64,000 bases of DNA. Origin: Gossypium raimondii. Taxonomy: Eukaryota > Streptophyta > Magnoliopsida > Malvales > Malvaceae. Shown here one piece after another: positions 48,232 through 58,082 of this stretch (positions are counted from its first letter, which is position 1; each line of letters starts with the position of its first letter). Made by a program: the position numbers and the translations under genes. The notes under the pieces were generated by a model, which was not told the DNA's origin, did not search any database, and worked only from the letters and a program-made list of their open reading frames with translations. Where the stretch lies: contig NC_068571.1 of assembly GCF_025698545.1 (NCBI RefSeq), forward strand, positions 9,756,160-9,820,159. The letters are read 5' to 3'.

Positions 48232-49457
48232 CTATATAAATCAACATAATTAAAACATTATTATCTAATGAAAGAGACCTGATAAAATAAAAAAAACAAA
48301 TCAATAATAATACCATCCATATTCATGTCTCCAGCAATGTTGTATTCATGTCTCAAACCCTCAAAAACTAAAACTATCAAAAACAAAACAAAGCACAACT
48401 AAACAAACGAAAAAACAAAATCTTATAGTAATATGAACAAGTTTAGCAGGTTTGCTATATGACTTCATGCCTAACACAAGTTCATCGTGAGGGGGTTAGT
48501 ACCATATACCATATACCATATATCACAAGCATATATGATCTTATAATTCCTTCTTTTATCGAAGGGAATTTTTGGTACTTTGGGGAAGAAAGAAATCAAA
48601 CAGTCATGGCCTGCATCACTTGATAAAAGGAATTTTTTCCCATTCCTCTTAGCATCAATCCAACCTACTAGGTGCAAGAATATATTATCATTAAAAAAAA
48701 ATTGCACATTCATAATTAACTTGAACAAATGACTAAACAACTATATGCACAAATTCATTTTGGAATATTATCATTAATAAAATAAAATTTAATCAAAAAA
48801 ATCTATGAAAATTATTAAAAATAAAATTATTAATGATTATTAATAATTTCTAAAATATATCAAAATATAAAAAAATGCTAAAACTATCCCAAAACGATTT
48901 CAATCGCATAGGTAGGTTACCAAATTCATCCATACCTGTTAAAAGATGACCTATGCTTTGTAAAATATAACAAAATTCTCTCATCACAAAATTACAGGAA
49001 AAATATGGGAATACAACCAAGCTGCTGAGACTTGCATTTAGTCATTTCGAACTTACACTCACTTAATCTAGAGCCTTATAAATTGTTTTGAGGAGTGAAC
49101 TGCCCCCATATGCCTCGATCCATTCCTCAAATGATGTAAAGCAGAAACTTAAATGCCGAGCACGTTGACTTATTTAAGGATAAAACAAACCACAATTGAA
49201 TGAAAACTAGTTATCACTCTTCTCACATACTACAAACCACCATCAACAGCATCAACATCTTCCCCCAAATCCATCTCTTTCACCCCGAATGACATGAACA
49301 CAACACACCATTGGCCCAAAGTTTCATGAGTTTGATTAACTCCCAAACAAACTGATGAACATGCAAAATTTATACTAAAATCACTTAACTTATATTCATA
49401 ACCAGAAAACTTGCACTAAACAATAATATAAGAAGACTTGATTATTGAATCACTTAC
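48232..49457. other. Unassigned cargo inside Harbinger
   Basis: Mostly AT-rich DNA between the two recognised captures. A minus-strand frame of 89 codons (48740-48471) reads VGWIDAKRNGKKFLLSSDAG and further on but matches nothing I know. Near 49140-49060 another minus-strand stretch reads SFEEWIEAYGGSSLLKTIYK. Either may be a further captured fragment. A short taccata repeat lies at about 48500-48524. Confidence 0.5.
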
Positions 49458-49541
49458 AAATGTAGATGTCATGCCAGCACAAGATCCAGCAGCAAGTCTT
49501 TTGAGAACAGATAGCTCGCCATCTTTCGCTGTGAAAAGTTT
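49458..49541 (-). pseudogene. Captured plastid ADP/ATP-type carrier, exon c
   Basis: An 84-nt exon between acceptor ttctag and donor gtaagtg. It reads KLFTAKDGELSVLKRLAAGS then CAGMTSTF, open in one frame. It matches the loop and third helix start of mitochondrial-carrier-family proteins of the plastid envelope/thylakoid ATP/ADP carrier type, as I recall them. The following exon (TYPLDVLR-type) is absent. Confidence 0.85.
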
Positions 49542-49646
49542 CTAGAATTCAATAGGAACTAGAAATCAAATGACTAACTCCATCAAGGGACACACAATAA
49601 GCATCAATACAATTCTAAGATTACATTATGCATATTATTTTATTAC

Positions 49647-49701
49647 CTTATAAGTTTCATAAGCAAAGAGTGGATCACCTTGTAAGGTACAACTCTTATC
49701 A
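49647..49701 (-). pseudogene. Captured carrier, exon b
   Basis: About 55 nt between an acceptor near 49702 and donor gtaata. It reads VIRVVPY and, after a one-base deletion, LFAYETYK. The family pattern here is VIRIVPYSAVQLFAYETYK. Together with exons a and c it keeps the order and strand of the source gene, with introns of ordinary short size. Confidence 0.82.
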
Positions 49702-49817
49702 CTGAACCATTTAGTACTAAATCAATGTCAACAACATTCAAGAAACCATCACAATTACATTATCGAAATCTAATCCCAAAATAAAGAGTGGAAGTAAAAC
49801 TACAAAGAACACGAGGA

Positions 49818-49890
49818 AGATTGCCCTTCCAAGACCTTTAATTCCATCATCCTTCCCAATCGATACAAGCGCCGCAATTTACTCCCAAAT
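49818..49890 (-). pseudogene. Captured carrier, exon a
   Basis: The minus strand reads AALVSIGKDDGIKG, then WKGNLP in a shifted frame. The family pattern is an IGKEEGIKGYWKGNLPQ block. A small deletion separates the frames. An in-frame TAA lies just upstream, and the exon's 5' edge is not clear. Confidence 0.75.
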
Positions 49891-51103
49891 AGTCACCAAC
49901 ATTTAAAATACAATCCAATAAAACTACCTTAATCAATGAATTTCAACAAACATATAATTACCAATTCCAAGAAAGATAGAACATGCAGAAATATAACCAA
50001 AGATACTTGAGAATTAGAAAAATGAACCCAAAAAAATTTGCTGCAAACTGAGTAGCGTGAAGGTAGAACATATGAGGAATTGAATATAACCAATGCCTCA
50101 TACTTTTTTTAGCAAAGCTAGGAAAGATCCGTGCCTACATATCTTTTTATAAAAACTCCATTAATTAATCCACAAAAATTTACATAAAAACTGAATATGA
50201 TTAAATCTAACAAATTACAACAGAGATCAAAACATATTCACCAAATATTATTCACAAAAATATAACAGAAAAAGAAGAAGAAATGAAAAACTGCCTTGCT
50301 CCTATATTAAAATCACATTGAATTTCAAATAATCAGAAAAAAAGTATCAGAAAAAAAAAGAAGAGAGAATTAAACAAAGAAAGAAGCGAACTGACCTACA
50401 TAATCTCCAAGGAAGCCATAATCGGTTAGTTTCAATCTTTGAAGCATAATGGATTTATTTTGCCTACGCCAATATTACAAAGAACGAAAGAGCTTTTATT
50501 TCTTTTTTTTCTCCCCTCGGTGGCTCCGCCGAGTCAAATTCCTATGAATTACACGTATTAATTTTATGCTTCTTTCAACATTTTATCTGTTTTATTATTA
50601 TTCATTTTCGGCATAATAACCTTTTTAGTCCTCCAACTTTAGAAGAAAATTTATTTGAGTATTTTAATTTATAGTTTTTGTCAAATCATTCTAAAATAGA
50701 TAAAAAAAATAGCATTTGTTAATTTTATTTGACAGAAACATGAGGAAATTGTATTGTAGATAGATTTTTAAGCAATAAACGTGAACCAATGGTTCTTGCA
50801 GATTTTTTCTTTAATTTTATTAGTTTGCCCTAGAGACTTAAATCTGATATCGATATAAATATGTCTTGTGTCCAAGAGAATCAGAAATGGAGTAAATATG
50901 AGACTTGAAAATTATATTTTTGTTGCATTCATTTTCCCTTTTTCCATTAAGTTGAAGCTTCAATTAAGGTGCCAGTTTTTTTTTGGTGTGGCTAGATAAA
51001 GATTAGCATTAGGAGACGTCTAAAATAACTTATAGACTATATATGTTCTCTATGCTTCTTGGTGGATGCTAGCACATTGACTGAATTATATCAATGACAA
51101 TAG
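49891..51103. other. Harbinger interior, no gene recognised
   Basis: AT-rich. Near 50450-50380 the minus strand has a possible first exon (ATGGCTTCCTTGGAG followed by a gtaggt donor), which could be the captured 5' end of a gene, but this is weak. No other coding signal is seen. Confidence 0.45.
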
Positions 51104-52229
51104 ATGGTAAAGACACGAAATTTTATGGACGGAGATAGTAGCTTAGCAACAAAAGCTGTTTGGGATGATGAGCTGACGTTGATATTTTGTGAACTTTACG
51201 TGAATGAAGTCAATGCTGGTAATAGACCGACAACTCATCTAAACTCAAAAGGATGGGAAAATGTCATTGCTCTTTTTTAAGCAAAACACAAAAAAATTAT
51301 GGAAAACCTCAATTGAAAAATAAGTGGGATACATTAAAAAAGGAATGGAGGTTATGGAGGGTGTTGCTTAAGGAATCTACAGGTATTGGATGGTGTCCAT
51401 CTAAAAAGACGGTCGATGCTACGGAAGAATGGTGGGCTGCAAAAATACAGGTTAGTGTTAACTTTATCATTATTTTAATGCATAAAGTTTATTGAAATTA
51501 ATAATTTACAATTATAAAAATCTTAGTATAACATTTAAATTTAACATGTTATGTAGGAAAATCCTGATTTTAAAGGATTTAAGAAGAAAGGAATTGAGCC
51601 ACGATTGAATGAGTTAATGTGGCAAATGTTTGGTGGCATTGTAGCCACTAGAGAGAACGCATGGGCACCTTCGTGCAGTGTTCTTCCAAGTGGGGTTCCT
51701 ATGGGAGATGATGCACCTAATGAGGATTTGGTGATTCAGATGAACATAGTAACGAGAATGAAGGTATTCCTCCGATGAGGTACCATCAAACCCTTTTCAT
51801 GAAATCCTCGATCAAGAAAGCAAACACTTGGGGTTGTACACTAAAGGAAAAAAATCAAGTTCAAGTAGAAAATCATCAAGAAATACATTAACTACCCAGA
51901 TTGAGAAATTGTGTGAGAGCATGTCTAGTCCAAGGAAGCCAGTGAATGAAATTATTTTTCCACACTTTCAATATACTAATTCAAATGCAATGGATGCTTT
52001 GCGTGCTTTGGGAGATGAAATTCCAAAAAAAGATGAACTGTACTATTTTTCCACCAAAATGTTCCAAATACCGGTGAAACGAGAAGTGTTTTTAAACTTA
52101 GATCCAGATGATAGGGTTTGGTGGCTTCGACGCGAGTATGCTGAACAAAATCCAATTGCATCATTTTCGTCCTTGGTAGCAACATCCTCATTTCCCTTCC
52201 AACCATACCATCAACCACCTCCACCATAA
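51104..52229 (+). pseudogene. Harbinger ORF1, Myb/SANT-like DNA-binding protein
   Basis: ORF1 of plant PIF/Harbinger elements is a trihelix-like Myb protein that binds the element ends and helps the transposase into the nucleus. Exon 1 starts at ATG 51104 and reads AVWDDELTLIFCELYVNEVN, then runs into a TAA at 51278-51280 after a frameshift. It resumes with KPQLKNKWDTLKKEW and ends at the donor 51451. An intron (51451-51556, gt...ag) follows. Exon 2 begins ENPDFKGFKKKGIEPRLNEL and has more frameshifts near 51730 and 51795. The last open part is 51828-52229 with IEKLCESMSS. The domain order is complete, the frame is not. Confidence 0.88.
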
Positions 52230-52400
52230 GCTCTATAGAATTATTATTGTAATATAACTATACTACTTTTTTATATGTAAAACTAATGTATGATACTTTT
52301 TATGTTTGGTATTTTTATGCTATGCTTTTAATCAAGTTTCTGTGTTGTATAGAATGTCACGAAATATTAATTTACTTTCATTTGATTACTTTTTCAGGTT

Positions 52401-53839
52401 ATGGATGAATTTAACAATATGTATAATAGTTTTGATATGAATTATGATACATCTGAATTAAGTGAAGAAGCTCAACGAAGAATAGCCACAATTGTTACCC
52501 AAGTTGAGCACAACAATTATCATAAAGAGGAAGAATATGTGTTAAGCAGTGTATTGGTACACCATGAAACTTATTTCACTATGCAACCGCGTATGGATTC
52601 AAATTATACTGGTCAAATGTGGGTGGACGAAGTATTAAATGGGCACGATGATCATTGCATGATTAGTTTTAGGATGCCAAAAAATATATTTCACAGATTG
52701 TTGCATGATCTGCAAACAAATTATGGCTTAAAGAATGGGAAAGTATCAGTGATGGAGAAGTTAGCATTATCATTGTACATTCTTGGAAATAGAGAATCAA
52801 ATTCAAATGCAACAGAGCGATTTCAACGATCTGGGGAAACTGTTAGTCAAATTTTTACTGATATGTTGCATATATTTGCTCGAATGGGAATAGACACTAT
52901 TAAACCCATTGAAGGTCAATTCGAGGAAGTACCGAACCATATTCGACATGATACAAGATATTGGCCTCACTTTAAGGTAAAATTTACACAATCTTTATAT
53001 TTTTAAAACATAAATTATTTCTAACTTTTATCTCATTACTTGTATTTATTTTAAAGGATTGTATTGGGGCCATAGATGGAACACACATAAAAGCATGCAT
53101 TTCACCTTCTTCTCAAATACCTTATATCGGACGGAAAGGTGAACCAACTCAAAATATTATGGCAGCTTGTGACTTCAACATGTGCGTTATTTTTGCATTT
53201 CCTGGTTGGGAAGGAACAGCACATGATAGTAGAATTTTTTTTGCAAGCACTTAGAAAGCAAGAGTTGAAGTTTCCACACCCTCCACCAGGTCGAACTTTA
53301 ATTTTTTAATTACTTTTTAAATAAAAAATATTAAAATTTTTAATTTATTTTTGAACTTGATATTATGTTTTACTTTTTTTGCAGGAAAATATTATCTTGT
53401 GGATTCCAGATATCCACAAATGGTAGGTTTTCTAGGTCCATATAGGGGGAACGATACCATTTACCTGATTTTCGTCGAGGTAATCATCAAGTATCTGGAA
53501 AAAAAGAAATCTTTAATCATGTCCATTCTTCGTTACGCTCTGTGATTGAACGAACATTTGGAGTGTGGAAAAAAAATGGCCAATATTAAGAGATATTCCA
53601 AGTTATTCATTCGACAAGCAAGTTTTAATAGTTATTGCAACAATGCTTTTGCATAATTACATTCGAAGACATGCTTGGTCAAATGATAAGGATTTTCGAG
53701 AATTTGAGAATATACGGACATGCCGGTCTCTTCAAGCCGCTTTGATGAGGTGAATCGAGTTCTTCTAACGAGAAAGTGACCTTGAAATCACAATGTTAAG
53801 GAAACCATTGCAACTAGTTTAATGAATCAATATTTGTAA
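52401..53839 (+). pseudogene. Harbinger DDE transposase
   Basis: Three exons: 52401-52976, 53057-53289 and 53385 to about 53839, with gt...ag introns. Exon 1 is open (MDEFNNMYNSFDMNYD to RYWPHFK). Exon 2 has the first catalytic Asp (DCIGAIDGTH) and the second (GTAHDSRIF). Exon 3 has the third acidic residue in VIERTFGVWK, then WPILRDIPSYSFDKQ. All three frameshifts I see lie at homopolymer runs: one extra T near 53235, one missing G near 53448 and a shift in the A run at 53569-53576. The DDE residues survive, but a full protein cannot be made. Confidence 0.9.
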
Positions 53840-54366
53840 ACACATTTTGTATCATAACCTAATTTCTAGTAATAATGAAACTTGTTATGTCTTATGTTAC
53901 TATATTTTTTTTATTAAAAATCATCCGTTTAGATACTTCAAAATTTGATCCAAGTATAATGTTATTATTTGTGAAAATAATATTTATCATTGTTATAAAA
54001 ATATTTAATTATAACTATAAAAAATTAAAAATAATTATCATTTTATCTAATAAATAATTTAAATTAATTATATAATTCATTAAAATATTGGAAGATACAT
54101 TTTAATATTTTATTAAATGAATTTGCATATTTTAATAATTTTAAAAAAGTAAATTAATTTACATAATTTCTATTATATATCAATTCTAATATGATGTCTT
54201 TAATAGTCATTTTTCATTCTCACCTCACCGCTACAGCTGCGTTTGAATCCAAACACACACTCCACATTGTTTCTAATCTCACCGCTACAGTACCCAATCT
54301 CAACGCTACAGTAACTAATCTCACCGCCACCGCTGTTTTTAACCTCACCGGAGGTAAACACACCGC
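53840..54366. other. Harbinger 3' subterminal region
   Basis: AT-rich to about 54190, then short GC-rich subterminal repeats. ctcaccgctacag occurs at 54224-54236 and 54278-54290, a variant (tcaacgctacag) at 54300-54311, and ctcaccg again at 54320 and 54344. Such repeats near element ends are candidate binding sites for the Myb-like ORF1 protein or the transposase. Confidence 0.7.
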
Positions 54367-54382
54367 CCATCCAAACTAGCCC
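54367..54382 (-). repeat. Harbinger right terminal inverted repeat
   Basis: On the minus strand it reads gggctagtttggatgg, matching the left end at 13 of 16 positions. The tta target copy follows directly. Confidence 0.9.
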
Positions 54383-54385
54383 TTA

Positions 54386-54742
54386 GTCAAACAACAATTT
54401 ACAGCACATTTTTGGTGCTATTTGTTTTCTATTTCAAACAACCATTTGTTTCTATTTGTTTTTTTTAGTTTTGTTGCTGTTTCTTTAGCATTAAATACCA
54501 AGAGTGTCATTATAAAACAGAATTTACACTCCACAAATTTTCTCTACAAGACTTGTATCCAAATGCCAGACCATGAAAACTAATGGACATTGGACGTATA
54601 AATGATATAAATTCTCTTTTAATGAATATTAGAATCCTAAATTATATTAAACTTGTTATCTAATGTATATCTACTTTATAATAATAATTTTATAAATTAC
54701 TAAGATTATCTAATTTAATATTTTAAAAAATATAATTGTATA
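54386..54742. other. Distal 5' flank of pseudogene B
   Basis: Homologous to 16882-17215 in copy 1. It continues the flank that the Harbinger element split. No gene. Confidence 0.8.
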
Positions 54743-55126
54743 TGTAAAAATAAAACTTTGATAATGACAATATATCGCAAATAAAATAAAAATAAAAATA
54801 AAGAACACACAGATTTTTACGTGGAAACTCTTTCGGGGAAAAACCACGGGCAAAGAAGAAGAAAATTCACTATATCGAATTCAAATTAATTACAAGAGGA
54901 GTAGACTCTGTCTATTTATGGGCTTGTAAAACCATATTCTAATAGTAGTGTAGTAAGATTGAAACACCTTATTCTAATCAATATCAAATAGATGGAGTTT
55001 AATAAGGTTTAAAAACCTTATTCTGAAATAAAATAAAATAAGTATAATTCTATAGGGATTTTACTTTTATTTTATTTTACCACTTTATTTTATTTAAACA
55101 ATTATTCAGATTACTTAATTCTAACA
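54743..55126 (-). repeat. 3' LTR of copia copy 2
   Basis: The partner of 61907-62289. It runs tgtaaaaat to ttctaaca on the plus strand, and the purine tract (minus strand) abuts at 55127. Confidence 0.92.
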
Positions 55127-55477
55127 ATCTCCACCTTGACACGAATTCTCAATGAACAAGTTCTTCATCGTGAACTCTCAACGAACAAGTTCTCCACCTC
55201 TTCCATAAAACTCCTTAAGGGTTTAACTTCAACAATGAACACCAATCAAGTCTAAGCAATGCTCAAACTTGGTTATATAGGAAGTAACTTAGTCATCATA
55301 TCTGTAGAATTTTCATGAGTACTAATTTTCTCACAACAATATCACCACGAATAATAATATCACGAACAAAATGATACCGAACATCAATGTGTTTTGTTCT
55401 CTCATGAAACATTTGATCTTTTGTAAGGAAAATGACACTCTAACTGTCACAAAATACTGTATTGATTTGATGGTCTT

Positions 55478-58082
55478 TGTAATACCCAATTTGCTTGGGC
55501 CCGATTAAAACCCAATAAAAATAAAACCCAGTTCAAAGTCCATTTACATAACTAAAGCCCATGTCCAGATTACAGCAAAATTAACATAGCCCAAATCATT
55601 TTAACCTAAACTAGACTAACCCAAAAGACCCAACTAAAACCCAAACCTACTAGCCTAAAAACCTTTAGCCCAATGAGCCCAAAACGCAAAACAGGAGCAA
55701 GGAACCCTAGCAACATTCGGCTCCCAGCGCCGCAGCAACCGTACCACACCTCCACGCGTTGCGCCATGTCCACCCTTCGTACACCGTACCTGCAAAAAGG
55801 ACACGCAAACAAAAAGAGCATAAATCAACAGCAAATAAAAAATAGCAGTAAATAAGGATAAATGTAAAAAATATTCTTGGGTTATTTCATTTTCTCACTG
55901 ATTTCGGCTATAAAGAGAGCCAACAAAAATCTGTAAACGGTTACGAATATTGAATGAAAAAAAAAAGAGAAAAAGAAATCAAATATCAGTTTTTTTAAGG
56001 TGATTCTCATAATTTTTTTATTTTATTTTCCTTTTTCGTTTCGTTTTTATGCGAAAATAATAAAGAGAAAAGGGTTCAAAAGCCTTACCTGGATCGGTGC
56101 ATCGCCGAATCCCTCCTCCGTTCAGGCTAAAATTGAATGGGTGAGGGGGCTTTCGATGCTGAAGTGGCGCAAAGGGATAGAAAGTGGTGTCTGTTTGTTA
56201 ACAAACTGATTTTAGGGTTCTGATTTTAGGGTTATGAGGGAGTTTTATATAGTACGTAAAACGGCACCGTTTAGGGCCTGTTTCAGTGGCTCTAAAATGG
56301 TGCTGTATTGGTCGATTAATCCCAGCAACCTGCGCGGTGACCTGACCCGGGGAAGGATCCGCGCCTTTTTCAGTACTTGGGTATATTGCGCAAAAGGTCC
56401 TTCTACTCTTACAGGGTTTTTAAATCGGTCCTTTTTATTTTTATTTTTTTTAAATTTTGCTCTGCACTTTCGTTGTTGTTTCATTTCAACCTAGATTGCA
56501 ACGCTGCGTTTTGGGGAAGTGACATATTTCCCAATCGCCCCCATGTAATTCGCTCATTGCAGTATAGTCCTCCACTTTATTTTAATTCTATTATTTTCTT
56601 GTTAATTTAGTTTTAATTGCGATTTAATCCTTTTTTTAAATTTATTTTTTAATTTATTAATTAATTTATTATTATTATTGGTATATTTGGTCATATTTTC
56701 ACTTATGTTTTTGTACATTATCTTATTATATATTATCATTTTGAGCTTTATTTATATTATTATTATAATTTTATAATGTGTTATTTTATTCTATAATATA
56801 TTCTCTCTAAATTCACTCATTACATATTTTTAGATCTGTAGATATACCTTTTTATATTATGCTATTATATAATACTATTATATGTATACATATTTCATAT
56901 TAAATTATTTTCATTATACATACATACATACATACATACATACATACATAATCTATTGTTAATTTCATATTATTATATAGATATTTTATTTCTTTCAAAT
57001 ATTTTAACATCTTTAATTTATTTCAACTTATTTCAATATTGTTAATTTATTCAAATTTATTTTAACTTTTTAATTTATATATTTTATATCTATTTCTTAA
57101 ATTATGTTTAAATTTGTATATTTCATTAGTGTTATGTAAATTTGCTTGACTTTTAATTAGTTTCCTCTTATTAGCTAATGTTGATATTTACATAATGTAT
57201 GATTGAAATTATTATTGTCATGCTTGTTTGTATTTGTTTATTAATTGTTTATTGTTCATTGGTGTACATTTTATTTTCGAATTGTCCTTTTCGCATTGTA
57301 CGAAAAAATTCAATCACATTACATTGCTTAAAAGACTGTATTTTATTAAAATATCGAAATTATTTTATTTTCAAAATACCCGGTGTCCAAAGACTCTCGA
57401 GAAAATTGTGCCCTAACTTACTGGGCTTCGATTTTTTTCGTTGGATTTAGGTGGCAGAGTATCTCTTTTCCAATAAAATTATACACATTTCATAAATAAA
57501 AAGTCCATTCTCAGGAATTCGATATGCTGTGTCCTAATGCATTGGATATGACACGTTGTTTTCTCAAGATGAGGATTTTTTTAAAAAATAATAAAGGCAA
57601 TATTCGGCATTTAGGAATTTCGAGAAATTGAACCCTAACTTATTGGGTTTTGATTTTTCATTCAACCCAAATAACCAAATATCCTTCTCAAAATGCATGG
57701 GTTTTAAAAAGATAAACTTAATTTTGAAGATTAAAAACAGTGTGCCCTAAATCACTGGGTGTGACACTTTCTTTCTTTGAAATAAGAGTGTCTTATTATT
57801 CAATTCAATTTATTCAAGTTAAAAGGATCGTATTTTAAAATCTTTCAGAATTTTTGACACTAAGACATTAAACAATCGATTCGGTACCAATTTTGGGTGT
57901 CACGAGGGTGCTAACCCTTCCTCGTGCGTAACTGACTCCCAAACCTATTTTCTCAAAATTCGTAGACCTAAAATTGTTTTCAAGGTGATCCGATCACACC
58001 CTAATAAAAGATCAGTGGCGACTCCCATTTTCATTTTCAACATCGATCCCTATTTTTTCAAATAAAAAAAGTGGTTTCAACA
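55478..58082 (+). mobile_element. Solo LTR, TAT/Ogre type, nested in copia
   Basis: A 2605-bp sequence beginning tgtaatacccaatttgc and ending gtggtttcaaca, flanked by the 5-bp duplication gtctt (55473-55477 and 58083-58087). The empty site is intact in copia copy 1 near 17945. It has no internal coding part, so the body was probably removed by LTR-LTR recombination. Its 3' end (ggtaccaatttt, cgagggtgctaa, cttcctcg, ggtgatcc) is related to the LTR of the Ogre-like element at 2915-15118 but lies in the opposite orientation. Reading frames at 55606-55855 and 56234-57450 are incidental. Confidence 0.93.
56916..56950. repeat. (CATA)n microsatellite
   Basis: About eight or nine perfect tetramers within the solo LTR. 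Confidence 0.95.

Larger units (their letters stand above)
47609..54382 (+). mobile_element. PIF/Harbinger DNA transposon with captured exons
   Basis: A 6774-bp element flanked by the 3-bp duplication tta (47606-47608 and 54383-54385), the PIF/Harbinger hallmark. Terminal inverted repeats are gggctcctttggattg and, on the minus strand at the right end, gggctagtttggatgg (13 of 16 match). The right side encodes the two expected proteins, a Myb/SANT-like ORF1 and a DDE transposase, both frameshifted. The left 3.5 kb carries exon fragments of unrelated host genes on the minus strand. The unoccupied site is seen upstream of the intact receptor at 25503-25505. It is now immobile without help in trans. 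Confidence 0.93.

Noticed and set aside
55606..57450. Several 60-86 codon frames
   Set aside because: They lie in the nested solo LTR, show no domain, and occur on both strands of the same sequence.
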